Below, one piece after another: positions 19,488 through 29,217 of a stretch of 64,000 nucleotides of DNA. Each line of letters starts with the position of its first letter. Position 1 is the first letter of the stretch. The DNA is from Smaragdicoccus niigatensis DSM 44881 = NBRC 103563 (lineage in GTDB: Bacteria; Actinomycetota; Actinomycetes; Mycobacteriales; Mycobacteriaceae). The stretch lies in assembly GCF_000380645.1 (NCBI RefSeq), contig NZ_AQXZ01000019.1:896761-960760 (forward strand), read 5' to 3'. The position numbers were made by a program, and so were the translations under genes. The notes under the pieces are model-generated. The model was given only the letters and a program-made list of their open reading frames with translations, had not been told where the DNA came from and did no database searches.

Positions 19488-20453
19488 ATGCCGAACACTG
19501 CTGATGCGGTGCTGGTCGAGGATATCCACAAATCATTTGACGACGTGGCCGCACTGCAGGGCGTGAGTTTCAGTGCCAAGCAGGGCAGCATCCTCGCCAT
19601 TCTCGGGCCGAACGGCGCTGGTAAGACGACCGTCGTCAAGGTGCTCTCCACTCTCCTGACGCCCGACCGCGGCCGGGCATACGTGGCCGGCCACAACGTG
19701 GTCACCGAGGCCGCCAAGGTCCGCCGCGCGATCATGATGACGGGCCAGTACGCCGCGCTCGACGTGACCCTTTCCGCACGGGAGAACCTCGAACTGTTCG
19801 GTCGCCTGATGGGACTGACCCGCAAGGTCGCCCAGGCACGGGCCGACGAACTGATCGAGGCGTTCGACCTCGGCGAGGCCGGCCGCCGCCGGGTCGTCAC
19901 CTACTCCGGCGGTATGCGACGGCGTATCGACATCGCCTGTGGGCTGGTCGTCCGCCCCGAGGTCGTGTTCCTCGACGAGCCGACGACCGGGCTGGACCCC
20001 CGCAGCCGCCAGAACGTGTGGTCGCTGGTCACCGGCCTCAAGGAGCAGGGCATCACGGTTCTGCTGACGACGCAGTACCTCGAAGAAGCGGACATCCTCA
20101 GCGACAACATCATCGTCATCGACCGGGGCACCGTGATCGCTTCGGGCACCGCCGACGAACTCAAAGCGCGAACCGGCGCGAGCTACTGCGAGATCGTTCC
20201 GCTGACCCCGGCTCTGGTGCCGAAGGCCATCAAGGCGCTCGGCGACCTCGTCCCGGCGTCCGTGTTGCAGGAGCTGTCACCCGATGCCGACCGGTTCTCG
20301 ATCCCGGCACCGAAGGCCGGCGCAACGCTGACCGAGTCGCTGCGACTGCTCGATGCAGCGAACGTTCCGATCGCCGACATCGCCCTTCGCCGGCCGTCTC
20401 TCGATGACGTGTTCCTGTCGATCACCGGCACACATGCCGGCGGCATCGCATGA
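19488..20453 (+). CDS. DrrA-type ABC exporter ATPase, cassette 1
   Basis: The 321-residue ATPase has Walker A GPNGAGKTT (40-48), the signature YSGGMRRRIDIACGL (about 142) and Walker B VVFLDEPTTGLDP. The C-terminal extension of about 90 residues ending SLDDVFLSITG is typical of DrrA-type (daunorubicin/lipid exporter) ATPases. The ATG follows GGAGA. The gene is overlapped by drrB-like (ATGA), and a third gene completes the cassette. In Mycobacterium tuberculosis DrrABC exports phthiocerol dimycocerosate-type lipids; the cargo here is unknown. Confidence 0.9.
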   Translation: MPNTADAVLVEDIHKSFDDVAALQGVSFSAKQGSILAILGPNGAGKTTVVKVLSTLLTPDRGRAYVAGHNVVTEAAKVRRAIMMTGQYAALDVTLSARENLELFGRLMGLTRKVAQARADELIEAFDLGEAGRRRVVTYSGGMRRRIDIACGLVVRPEVVFLDEPTTGLDPRSRQNVWSLVTGLKEQGITVLLTTQYLEEADILSDNIIVIDRGTVIASGTADELKARTGASYCEIVPLTPALVPKAIKALGDLVPASVLQELSPDADRFSIPAPKAGATLTESLRLLDAANVPIADIALRRPSLDDVFLSITGTHAGGIA

Positions 20454-21256
20454 CCGTCGCCTCGCCGTTGGACGTGTTCAGCACCACGCTGAGCCCGCAA
20501 CCGAGCACGTGGCGGCAGTACCTGGCACTCACCGAGCGCAACGTCCGAGAAGTGCTGTTCCGCGGCACGTGGATGTACTCGGTGATCGCTCCCGCGATCT
20601 TCACGGTCGGCTACTACCTGCCGATGCAGTGGATCATGACGAAGACGAACCCCGGCCTGAACTACGCGCAGTTCATCATGCCGATCATCGTCCTGCAGAC
20701 CGCATCGTTCACCATGGCGGCGACCGCGCAACAGGCTGCCATGGAACGCCGTGGCGGGTTCACCGAGCGGCTGTACACAATGCCGGTCTCGCGGTTTGCC
20801 CCGCTCGGGGCAAACCTGACAGGCGGTCTCCTGCGGTCGTTCATCGCGATGACCGCGGCGATCTTCTACGGCCACCTCATCGGGTTCCGTATGGATGGCT
20901 GGGCCGCGTGGGTGACCTTCTACGCCTTCGCGCTGTGCACGAGCCTCGTCTTGTCGTTGGGTGCAGATGTTCTGGGCAGTCTCGCCAGCCATCCCACGGT
21001 CGTCGGCCAGGTGCTGACGCTGCCCACGCTCATCTTCGGACTGTTCTCGACCGGCTTCGTACCCGAGTCTGGATTTCCGGTGTGGGCCCGACCGATCGTG
21101 CGCAATCAGCCCGTTTCGCAGCTCGCGATCTGCCTGCGGGACCTCTCGCACGGGCACGCGCACTGGGATATCCTCCGCGCCGGAGTCATCTGGATCGGCG
21201 TCTTGTTCGTCATCTTCACCCCACTCGCGATCGCCGTAAGGAGCCGCAAGCCGTGA
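20450..21256 (+). CDS. DrrB-type ABC-2 permease, cassette 1
   Basis: The 268-residue membrane protein has about six hydrophobic segments and the ABC-2 permease pattern (YSVIAPAIFTVGYYLPMQWI; FGLFSTGFVPESGFPVWARP; NQPVSQLAICLRDL). It overlaps the ATPase gene as ATGA and the next permease gene as GTGA, so all three are translationally coupled. It would form one half of the membrane channel with the following permease. Confidence 0.88.
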   Translation: MTVASPLDVFSTTLSPQPSTWRQYLALTERNVREVLFRGTWMYSVIAPAIFTVGYYLPMQWIMTKTNPGLNYAQFIMPIIVLQTASFTMAATAQQAAMERRGGFTERLYTMPVSRFAPLGANLTGGLLRSFIAMTAAIFYGHLIGFRMDGWAAWVTFYAFALCTSLVLSLGADVLGSLASHPTVVGQVLTLPTLIFGLFSTGFVPESGFPVWARPIVRNQPVSQLAICLRDLSHGHAHWDILRAGVIWIGVLFVIFTPLAIAVRSRKP

Positions 21257-22110
21257 CCACCCCACGGACGGCAAGCCAGTCGGCGGCACTGAACTTCCCG
21301 GAGCCGACTCCCCTCGCCGAGTCCTCGCCCCAGGCGCTCGTCTCGCAGAGTCTGCTGCAGGCCAAGCGAATCCTGACCGGCTGGAGCCGCAACCGCTCCG
21401 CCATCCTTCAAGCGCTGCTGTACCCCGCCGTCATGATGCTGATGTTCCGCATCGTCCTCGGCGGATCGATCGATGCGACCTCGGCGATCACGCAGCAACG
21501 CGGAATCTTCGGAACCGTGCCGATGATGTGTCTCGTCGGTGCGATGTCCGGGTCGTCGATCAGCGCGATGGGCATTCAGCGGGACCGCGAGACGGGGCTG
21601 CTCGGACGCTTTGCCGCGATGCCGGTCAATCGGACGTCAGACCTCCTGGGCCGACTTCTCGCGGAAGCCGCGCGGTTGATCACCACGGTCGCGCTCATCC
21701 TGGCGGTAGGCGTCTTCCTCGGATTCCGTTTCGAGAAGGGGCTGCTCAGCGGGCTCGGCATGCCGCTGGTCGTGCTCGTCTTCGGAATGAGCTTCGTGAT
21801 GGCGATGACTGCGATCGCGACGGTTATGAAGGGTCCGCAGATCGTCATGCTCGTCATGGTGTGCACGACTCTGCTGATGTTTTTCAACAGTGGGTTCGTT
21901 CCGATCATGGCGTACCCGCAGTGGCTTCAACCATTCGTCGCGAACCAGCCCATCTCCTGTGCGATCAATGCGATGCGTGCGCTGACCGACGCTCGGTACC
22001 CGGGCACGCTCGCGGAGCCGCTCACCAAGACGCTGCTCTGGTCCGCGGGCTTGCTCGCCCTGTCGATCCGCGGAGCGGTCAAGGGTTACCACCGCGCCGC
22101 TGCTGACTAG
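21253..22110 (+). CDS. DrrC-type ABC-2 permease, cassette 1
   Basis: Starting at GTG 21253 inside the stop of the preceding gene, this 285-residue permease has six predicted membrane segments and the family motif FFNSGFVPIMAYPQWLQPF followed by NQPISCAINAMRAL. A longer in-frame reading upstream overlaps drrB entirely and is not used. It pairs with the DrrB-type permease. A pseudouridine synthase gene starts three bases after its stop and may be in the same transcript. Confidence 0.88.
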   Translation: MTTPRTASQSAALNFPEPTPLAESSPQALVSQSLLQAKRILTGWSRNRSAILQALLYPAVMMLMFRIVLGGSIDATSAITQQRGIFGTVPMMCLVGAMSGSSISAMGIQRDRETGLLGRFAAMPVNRTSDLLGRLLAEAARLITTVALILAVGVFLGFRFEKGLLSGLGMPLVVLVFGMSFVMAMTAIATVMKGPQIVMLVMVCTTLLMFFNSGFVPIMAYPQWLQPFVANQPISCAINAMRALTDARYPGTLAEPLTKTLLWSAGLLALSIRGAVKGYHRAAAD

Positions 22111-22113
22111 CCG

Positions 22114-23034
22114 ATGCGTCGCTGCGAACGGCCGCCACTGCCCAAACGGCACGGACTCGAACCGGCCTGTCTGCGACTTCCCGAGTCGAATGAGTGGGCG
22201 ACGATCCGCGACTTCCTCGTCGACCGGCTCGCGCCCCATGTGACATCGAATCGAGTCGACGAATGGATCGCCGACGGCCGAGTCGTCGATGCCGAAGGGC
22301 CGATCGGGCTGGATGCGCCGTACGTTGCGACGAGTCGCGTCTGGTTCCATCGGGACCTTCCGGACGAGACACCGGTGCCATTCGAGGTCGAGGTCATCTA
22401 CCGGGATGAGTCGATCCTCGTGGCTGACAAACCGCATTTCCTGGCGACGATTCCGCGGGGTAAGCACATTCTCGAAACCGCACTCGTTCGACTTCGCCAC
22501 CAGTTCGATCTGCCGGACCTCGTCCCTGCGCACCGCCTCGATCGAGCGACCGCCGGGCTCGTTCTGTTCGTCGTCGATCCGACAAAACGCGGCGCCTACC
22601 AGGGCTTGTTCGGTGGTCGAACCGTGCGCAAGACCTACGAGGCAATCGCACCCTACCGTCCCGATCTCGAACTCCCCCAGACTGTCCGGACGCGGATTCG
22701 CAAGGACCGCGGCACGGTCGTCGCATACGAAGAACCTGGTGAAGCGAACAGCGAATCACTCATCGAGCTGATCGAGGAGCGGAACGGACTCGGGCGCTAC
22801 CGGCTGAGTCCGCACACGGGCAAGACCCATCAGCTCCGGCTCCATATGAACGGGCTCGGTGTTCCGATCGTCGGCGACGACATCTATCCCGTGCTGCGGG
22901 ACACCGCGCTCGACGACTACTCGACGCCGATGCAGTTGCTCGCCAAAACGCTCGAATTCGTGGACCCGCTCAGCGGTGAACGGCGTCGATTCGAGTCCCG
23001 TCGTCGCCTCTCGTCCTGGCCGCCGCTTCCCTGA
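22114..23034 (+). CDS. RluA-family pseudouridine synthase
   Basis: The 306-residue enzyme contains the catalytic motif HRLDRATAG (about residue 140, Asp as nucleophile), the preceding ILVADKPHFLATIPRG strand and the C-terminal SPHTGKTHQLRLHMNGLGVP segment. It converts uridine to pseudouridine in rRNA or tRNA; the exact target cannot be read from sequence. It begins three bases after the DrrC-type gene. Its last 65 bases overlap the 3' end of the convergent pyruvyl transferase gene, so the two could interfere. Confidence 0.9.
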   Translation: MRRCERPPLPKRHGLEPACLRLPESNEWATIRDFLVDRLAPHVTSNRVDEWIADGRVVDAEGPIGLDAPYVATSRVWFHRDLPDETPVPFEVEVIYRDESILVADKPHFLATIPRGKHILETALVRLRHQFDLPDLVPAHRLDRATAGLVLFVVDPTKRGAYQGLFGGRTVRKTYEAIAPYRPDLELPQTVRTRIRKDRGTVVAYEEPGEANSESLIELIEERNGLGRYRLSPHTGKTHQLRLHMNGLGVPIVGDDIYPVLRDTALDDYSTPMQLLAKTLEFVDPLSGERRRFESRRRLSSWPPLP

Positions 23035-24016
23035 AGTCGGTACACAGCTCGGCGCCCGGGATCGTGTGCAGGTAGTCGTGGAAGATCAGACTCAATTTCC
23101 GGTTCGCATTGTCGACCAAAAGGACTTCGCGGCCGATCAACAGCCCGAGGACTGCGGCGTGAAGACGGTCCGTCACCACGGTCTTTCCGATTGCGAGTGT
23201 GCGCACACCCTGGTCGACGAGGTGTTCTGCAATCGATCGGAAGGCGGCAACCCGCGCGCGCTCGATGAGCCGCGAACGGCGGCCGAGCTTGGTCGCGGCC
23301 ACGATGAAAACGGCCAACCCCTGGACGGTGATTCGAGTTCGGGGCTCGACGGTCCAATCGGACGTGGCCGCCAGCGGAAACAGGTCTGTGTTCCATTTCT
23401 CGACTACAGCCTCTCGGTCCGCACGCTTGAGAACCTTCACGCCCTGCGTCGGCGGCGGGACTCGAACGATCGGTGGCAGTCCGAGAGCGTGATCCGGGGA
23501 GAACCGGATCATGTGCGCGCCGAAGATCGCACTGGCCGCGTCGACACCGTCGTGATCGCGAACGAGCACGGTGAGGTCGGGGTGCTGCGAGTAGACCCGG
23601 TGGCACTGCTCGAGAGAGCCGGAGTCGCCGACCCACTCCATGGTCTGCGGCAACGAGATGATGCGCCGGTCGGGGAAATCCAGGATTACGCGCTCACGCA
23701 GCAATTGGTGGTGGTGATAGCGATCGCCGAAGTTGCCGCCGCCGGCCAGCAAGATCGGCCCGTCTGGGACTGCCCTGCGTAGTGCCCGTGGGTCGTAGGT
23801 GCCGCCGTCGGCGACGTATCCGAGCTCCACGTTCAGTTCGTCGAGCAGAGCCATCGACCCGAGCACGATGAGGCTGTCACCGATATTGAGATGCCACGGA
23901 AAGCCAATGAGCGCGACCCGTCGCGCGGGACCCAGCGCCCGGGCGAGCGCATCGCGTCCTTCCGACCGCAATTGGCCAAACGCGGCTTCGCGTTGCTGTC
24001 GGTGCGCATCGGACAC
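22970..24016 (-). CDS. Polysaccharide pyruvyl transferase family protein
   Basis: The 348-residue protein has VALIGFPWHLNIGDSLIVLG (about 33-52), ILLAGGGNFGDRY and a C-terminal VVTDRLHAAVLGLLIGREVLL, the pattern of the WcaK/CsaB/GumL family. These enzymes move a pyruvyl group from phosphoenolpyruvate to a sugar in surface glycans. It starts at GTG 24016 and is divergent from the first secreted repeat-protein gene, with 95 bases between them. The substrate is unknown, but a cell-envelope role fits the neighbouring secreted proteins. Confidence 0.85.
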   Translation of the reverse strand: MSDAHRQQREAAFGQLRSEGRDALARALGPARRVALIGFPWHLNIGDSLIVLGSMALLDELNVELGYVADGGTYDPRALRRAVPDGPILLAGGGNFGDRYHHHQLLRERVILDFPDRRIISLPQTMEWVGDSGSLEQCHRVYSQHPDLTVLVRDHDGVDAASAIFGAHMIRFSPDHALGLPPIVRVPPPTQGVKVLKRADREAVVEKWNTDLFPLAATSDWTVEPRTRITVQGLAVFIVAATKLGRRSRLIERARVAAFRSIAEHLVDQGVRTLAIGKTVVTDRLHAAVLGLLIGREVLLVDNANRKLSLIFHDYLHTIPGAELCTDFREAAARTRGDDGTRIDAVHR

Positions 24017-24111
24017 CGCTTCACGCTACGTCACGATCCGACCACACGGACCCGGACAAACCACTCAGATTTCCGGCACCGAAGATCGCGCGCGGCGATA
24101 CCGTTTCGATC

Positions 24112-24888
24112 ATGACCCCGCGCCGCGCTGCAGCCGCTCTTCTTTCCATCGCGGCCTCGGTCGCACTCAGTTCCGTCGCTGCGCCACCGGCGGGCGGCGC
24201 CCCGAACGCCTGCGTCTCGGCCAACGGCCACACCCGCAACTCGGGCACGGCGACGTGTGAAACCTCGGCCGGCTTCAATGTCGCCGTCGCACGGGGTGAC
24301 AATTCCTCCGCCACCGCAACCGCCGGCAACGGAAACCGTGCCGTGGCCGTCGGTGACAACGCCTCGGCGCAGGCCAGCTACGGAGACGACAACACCGCGA
24401 TCGCAGTAGGCGACAACACGCACGCGCGGTCGGGCGGTCAGATTGGCATCGACGGCAACGATCGCAACACCGCTATCGCCATCAACGCCAATCCCGCCGG
24501 CGGTGCCTCGAACGCGTCCGCGGTGGACGGCGACAACAACAGGGCCAGATCGCTGAACGTCGGGACCGGCAGCGCATCGGCGATCACCTCGAGCAGCTTC
24601 AACAGCACTGCAACCGCCATCAACCGGTCGTCGGGTCAAGCAAAGGCTGTCGCCTCCGGAGGAGCCGGAGACTCAGCGACCGCGGTGAGCAACGGCGGTG
24701 GTACCACCCAAGCCCGTGCTGAGTTCGGCAGCAACAACCATGCCACTGCGGTCGGCGGCGACCTGGGAACTTCGGTCTTTGCGGGCACCCTCCCCAATTA
24801 CCCGGACAACAACAACACGGCTAAGTGCAACGTCGATGGCGGAACAGTCACCGCCACGGGTGGATCGACCGGCACCTGCGTGCACTAG
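24112..24888 (+). CDS. Secreted Asn/Gly-rich repeat protein, copy 1
   Basis: The 258-residue protein has a signal peptide (MTPRRAAAALLSIAASVALS, cleavage near residue 28-30). The mature part opens with NACVSANGHTRNSGTATC and closes with AKCNVDGGTVTATGG...TC, giving a Cys pair at each end. Between them are degenerate repeats of about 10-20 residues around GDNxxAxA and NNxAxA (GNGNRAVA, VGDNASAQA, GDDNTAIA). Regular Asn positions with alternating small residues suggest a beta-solenoid, but that is inference. It resembles the second copy downstream. Surface adhesin, matrix or ligand-binding roles are all possible. Confidence 0.8.
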   Translation: MTPRRAAAALLSIAASVALSSVAAPPAGGAPNACVSANGHTRNSGTATCETSAGFNVAVARGDNSSATATAGNGNRAVAVGDNASAQASYGDDNTAIAVGDNTHARSGGQIGIDGNDRNTAIAINANPAGGASNASAVDGDNNRARSLNVGTGSASAITSSSFNSTATAINRSSGQAKAVASGGAGDSATAVSNGGGTTQARAEFGSNNHATAVGGDLGTSVFAGTLPNYPDNNNTAKCNVDGGTVTATGGSTGTCVH

Positions 24889-24898
24889 GTCGGGCGAA

Positions 24899-24914
24899 CG
24901 TCGTTCAAACGACG
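24899..24914. terminator. Short hairpin after copy 1
   Basis: CGTCGTT and AACGACG form a 7-bp stem with a tight loop 11 bases after the stop codon. A second inverted pair, CGAACG/CGTTCG, encloses it. There is no T-run, so termination is plausible rather than certain. Confidence 0.4.
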
Positions 24915-25279
24915 GAATCGTTCGACTTTCAATGTCGGACCGGCCCTGGCGGGGTAGGTTGCGAAACGGTCAACACGCCACCGCCGGCTCTATTTTGCCG
25001 TGGTCAAAAGCCCGCGAATTGACATCCAAGTAAGCCCTATTCGGTCGATGTCTACATTCTTTGAATGACATTAACTTCGCGCAGAATGCGCCGCCGGAGG
25101 ATTTGTCCTGCGAACGCTATAGGCACGTCACTCAACCAAATGACACAGCAAATAATTCGACCTTGAATCACCGTTTCGGTCTTTATGTTTTGCACAGGGC
25201 ACGCCTCACATATTCAGTGACGAATTCAGGCTGGATGAGACGGACCCGCAGAAGCATAAGCACTATCTCAGGAATTCGC
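24915..25279. other. Gap between the two repeat-protein genes
   Basis: No coding region with family support is seen. The sequence is noticeably richer in A and T than its surroundings from about 25000 on and likely carries the promoter of copy 2. A perfect TTGACA occurs at 25019-25024, but no matching -10 lies 16-18 bases downstream. Upstream in-frame codons joined to copy 2 are not needed, since its signal peptide begins at 25280. Confidence 0.5.
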
Positions 25280-26089
25280 ATGAACCGAAGCACCCTCGGC
25301 CGCACCCTCTTCGCCGCCGCAGCCACCAGCACACTCCTGGCCCTCGCCGCGCCACACGCAGACGCCGCGCCCAATCCGAACGCCTGCATTTCCGTCAACG
25401 GGCATACCAAGAACTACGGCACCGCCAGCTGCAGCACCACGAGCGGCGCGAACGTCGCGGTCGCTCGCGGCGACAACGCCACAGCAGTCGCGGGAGACGG
25501 CCAGCGCAACCGTGCGGCTGCATACGGCAACGACAGCACGGCAACTGCGACGGGCGGCAACAACAACAGCGCCCTCGCCAAGGGCAACAACACCTCGGCT
25601 TATGCCGGTCGCACCATCGGGAGCACTAGCACGGGAAACAACAACAACCGTGCCGTCGCGATCAACAAGAACGCGACCAGCGGTGGCGCCCTCGCGGGCG
25701 GGGTCGAAGGCAGCAACAACAGCGCGAGCGCGGTGAACACCGGGACCGGTTTCACCGGGTCCGTCGCGGGCGCGGGCGACAACAACAAAGCCACAGCCAC
25801 CGGAAGTGGCGCTGGCGACGGTACGCAGTCGGGTACCGGCGTGACCATCGCGGGGGCGGCTTATGGCAACAACAACACAGCTACCGCGTCCGGTAACGGA
25901 ACGGGCACCACGACCGCACTGGCAATCGGCGGAGACAACAACAGCGCACAGGCGTCCGGCGGGGATTTGGGCACGGAAGCCATTGCCGGCAACCCAATGG
26001 GCACTCCCCCCGACGACAACAACACCGCGACGTGCAACGTCGACGGCGGCTCCGCAGTAGCGACCGGTGGCGACACCGTCACCTGCTGA
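25280..26089 (+). CDS. Secreted Asn/Gly-rich repeat protein, copy 2
   Basis: Starting at ATG 25280 after AGGAA, the 269-residue protein has a clear signal peptide (MNRSTLGRTLFAAAATSTLL...APHADA, cleaved before APNPNAC). It shares the N-cap (NACISVNGHTKNYGTASC), the following NVAVARGDN and the C-cap (ATCNVDGG...GDTVTC) with copy 1. The core has more repeats of the form GNNNxAxAxG (GGNNNSALAKGNNTSAYAG, AYGNNNTATASGNG). Asn, Gly, Ala, Thr and Ser dominate. The four Cys are in the caps and probably form disulfides. A strong hairpin terminator follows. Function is unknown. Confidence 0.82.
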   Translation: MNRSTLGRTLFAAAATSTLLALAAPHADAAPNPNACISVNGHTKNYGTASCSTTSGANVAVARGDNATAVAGDGQRNRAAAYGNDSTATATGGNNNSALAKGNNTSAYAGRTIGSTSTGNNNNRAVAINKNATSGGALAGGVEGSNNSASAVNTGTGFTGSVAGAGDNNKATATGSGAGDGTQSGTGVTIAGAAYGNNNTATASGNGTGTTTALAIGGDNNSAQASGGDLGTEAIAGNPMGTPPDDNNTATCNVDGGSAVATGGDTVTC

Positions 26090-26100
26090 GAATACGAAAG

Positions 26101-26141
26101 AGTGTTGACTGTCCATCCATTTCGGGCGGACAGTCAACACT
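26101..26141. terminator. Hairpin terminator after copy 2
   Basis: A perfect 14-bp inverted repeat (26101-26114 and 26128-26141, AGTGTTGACTGTCC and complement) around a 13-base loop, starting 11 bases after the stop. No T-run follows on the plus strand. Confidence 0.8.
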
Positions 26142-26276
26142 CCATCTCTGCATTTCACTATCTGCACCCGAAATTGCCAATTGCGCACCGGCCAGTGCGC
26201 AATTTGGGGTGCGTTCGTAATTTCAACGTGCGCTTGTACACCATGCAGTCAACGGAATCCTGAAGCAAATGGCATC

Positions 26277-27014
26277 ATGCTATTTGTGCTGACGAGATTT
26301 CTTCCTTGGAACGCGAGCGCCAAATCACACGTGGGCCCCACCGACGGACCCAGCCGGTACGTCTTTGTCGTCACCTATGGCCGTTCCGGATCAACGCTCT
26401 TGCAGAGTTTGATGAACCGCCTACCCGGAGTGTGCATTCGGGGCGAGAACAACAATGTTTCGGAACACATGGCGCGCGCGTGGGACAGTGCCCGACTCCA
26501 GGAGTTCCCGCACCTGCGACACAAGTTAGTATCCAGGCCCGCACACGATCCATGGCATGGCGCGGAACTCATCGACGCGAACCGGATCGGGCGCGAACTT
26601 GCCGAGGTCCTCACCAATCAGGTCATCGCCCCGCCCAAGGGAACCGAAGTCGCCGGGTTCAAGGAGGTCCGATGGCACTCCGAACCGGATTTCCTCTCCA
26701 CGCACCTGGACTTCCTGAAGTCGTTCTTCCCTGATGTGCAGTTCTTGATCAACACGAGAAGTCACCAGGCGGTGTCCCAGTCGGGCTGGTGGCGGAACAT
26801 GAATCCGCAGTTCGTTCGCGAGAAGTTGGAGTCCGCAGAGGCCTCGTTCGCCGCCTACGAGGCAGCCCATCCGGACATCTGCTGGCGCGTGCATTACGAC
26901 GACTATGTCGACGATCCTGCAGGGCTCAAACCAGTCTTTGACGCTGTCGGTCGACCGTTTGACCTTGAGGCCTGTCAGAACACGCTGAGCAAGCAGCTCA
27001 ATCACATGAAGTGA
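26277..27014 (+). CDS. Sulfotransferase-family protein
   Basis: The 245-residue protein (from ATG 26277) has the PAPS-binding loop VTYGRSGSTLLQSLMNRLPG (Gly-x-x-Gly-Ser-Thr at 35-40), VAGFKEVRWH and a 3'-phosphate-binding-like TRSHQAVSQSGWW segment. Sulfotransferases move sulfate from PAPS to sugars, lipids or phenols. No signal peptide is visible, so it should act in the cytosol. The start is set at the ATG just before the fold; a longer frame upstream overlaps the terminator of copy 2. It lies between the repeat proteins and rpsQ. The acceptor is unknown. Confidence 0.78.
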   Translation: MLFVLTRFLPWNASAKSHVGPTDGPSRYVFVVTYGRSGSTLLQSLMNRLPGVCIRGENNNVSEHMARAWDSARLQEFPHLRHKLVSRPAHDPWHGAELIDANRIGRELAEVLTNQVIAPPKGTEVAGFKEVRWHSEPDFLSTHLDFLKSFFPDVQFLINTRSHQAVSQSGWWRNMNPQFVREKLESAEASFAAYEAAHPDICWRVHYDDYVDDPAGLKPVFDAVGRPFDLEACQNTLSKQLNHMK

Positions 27015-27043
27015 ACAGCCGCGGCTCCGATCCCACAAACGAC

Positions 27044-27083
27044 GAAGGCCGCCGTCCGGAACGAATTCCGGACGGCGGCCTTC
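27044..27083. terminator. Bidirectional terminator between the sulfotransferase gene and rpsQ
   Basis: A perfect 17-bp stem (27044-27060 and 27067-27083) with a six-base loop sits between two convergent genes, 29 bases from one stop and 14 from the other. It marks the end of the S10 operon. Confidence 0.9.
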
Positions 27084-27097
27084 TGCAAGAGTGCGGC

Positions 27098-27379
27098 TTA
27101 CTTGGCCTTCTCGAGCACGTTGACCAGACGCCAGCGCTTGGTGGCCGACATCGGACGGGTCTCCATCAGCTCGACGCGGTCGCCGATACCGGCGATGCCG
27201 TTCTCGTCGTGCGCCTTCACCTTGGTGGTGCGACGGATGATCTTGCCGTAGAGCGGGTGCTTGACCCGGTCCTCGAGCTCGACCACGATCGTCTTCTGCA
27301 TCTTGTCGGAGACGACGTAGCCGATCCGAACCTTGCGGGATCCGCGAACCTCAGTCACATTCTTTCCTTCATCACTCAT
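27098..27379 (-). CDS. rpsQ: 30S ribosomal protein S17
   Basis: The 93-residue protein contains the OB-fold S17 core ([20 protein letters not shown], then [20 protein letters not shown]). It is the last gene of the S10 operon and its start overlaps the rpmC stop as ATGA. The next expected gene, rplN, lies about 7.9 kb further on in the direction of transcription. Confidence 0.97.
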   Translation of the reverse strand: MSDEGKNVTEVRGSRKVRIGYVVSDKMQKTIVVELEDRVKHPLYGKIIRRTTKVKAHDENGIAGIGDRVELMETRPMSATKRWRLVNVLEKAK

Positions 27380-27609
27380 GCGACGTCACCGTCCGGTGCA
27401 ACCAGACCGAGCTCGCGCTCGCGCATCACGGTGTAGATCCGCGCGATGCCGTGGCGCACAACGCGCAGACGGCGGTTGTTGTCGAGCTGACCGGTCGCCA
27501 TCTGGAAGCGAAGGTTGAAAAGCTCTTCCTTCGACTCCTTGAGGCGTGCGGTGAGCTCGTCGTTCGAGAGCTCGCGCAGCTCACCGGCGGAAGTAGTGCT
27601 CGTTGCCAT
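27376..27609 (-). CDS. rpmC: 50S ribosomal protein L29
   Basis: The 77-residue helical protein has [20 protein letters not shown] and [15 protein letters not shown], the L29 hallmark. L29 sits at the exit tunnel and contributes to SRP and trigger factor docking. The ATG at 27609 overlaps the rplP stop by one base (TAATG). Confidence 0.97.
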   Translation of the reverse strand: MATSTTSAGELRELSNDELTARLKESKEELFNLRFQMATGQLDNNRRLRVVRHGIARIYTVMRERELGLVAPDGDVA

Positions 27610-28025
27610 TAGAACTGCTCCTCTCGAGTCACGATGCGGCACTTGCACGGCAGCTTGTGGATCGCACGGCGCATGGCCTCGCGAGCGGTCTCCTCGTTCG
27701 GGAAGGACAGCTCGAAGAGCACGCGGCCGGGCTTGACGTTGGCGACCCACCACTCCGGCGAACCCTTACCGGAACCCATTCGGGTTTCGGCAGGCTTCTT
27801 GGTCAGCGGGCGGTCCGGGTAGATGTTGATCCAGACCTTTCCACCACGCTTGATGTGACGAGTCATGGCGATACGCGCCGACTCGATCTGTCGGTTGGTG
27901 ATGTAAGCCGGCTCCAGAGCCTGGATGCCGTAGTCACCGAACGTGACCTGGGTACCGCCCTTGGCGGCACCCGTACGGTCCGGGTGGTGCTGCTTACGGT
28001 GCTTGACCCTACGGGGCATAAGCAT
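27609..28025 (-). CDS. rplP: 50S ribosomal protein L16
   Basis: The 138-residue protein [20 protein letters not shown] contains [20 protein letters not shown], the L16 signature. It helps position tRNA at the A site. It follows rpsC by two bases. The first ATG is used because the family N-terminus is M-L-x-P-R-R. Confidence 0.98.
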   Translation of the reverse strand: MLMPRRVKHRKQHHPDRTGAAKGGTQVTFGDYGIQALEPAYITNRQIESARIAMTRHIKRGGKVWINIYPDRPLTKKPAETRMGSGKGSPEWWVANVKPGRVLFELSFPNEETAREAMRRAIHKLPCKCRIVTREEQF

Positions 28026-28027
28026 GG

Positions 28028-29213
<1,186 letters not shown>

Positions 29214-29217
<4 letters not shown>

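Noticed and set aside
25019-25024. Perfect TTGACA -35 upstream of the second repeat protein
   Set aside because: No -10-like hexamer is found 16-18 bases downstream.
24112-26089. Repeats in these genes as a CRISPR or tandem DNA array
   Set aside because: The repeats are short, degenerate and in frame, with no constant repeat-spacer pattern; they encode protein repeats.
25268-26188. 306-codon minus-strand frame opposite the second repeat protein
   Set aside because: The plus-strand copy has a signal peptide and a paralogue next door; the antisense frame is a product of the repeats.
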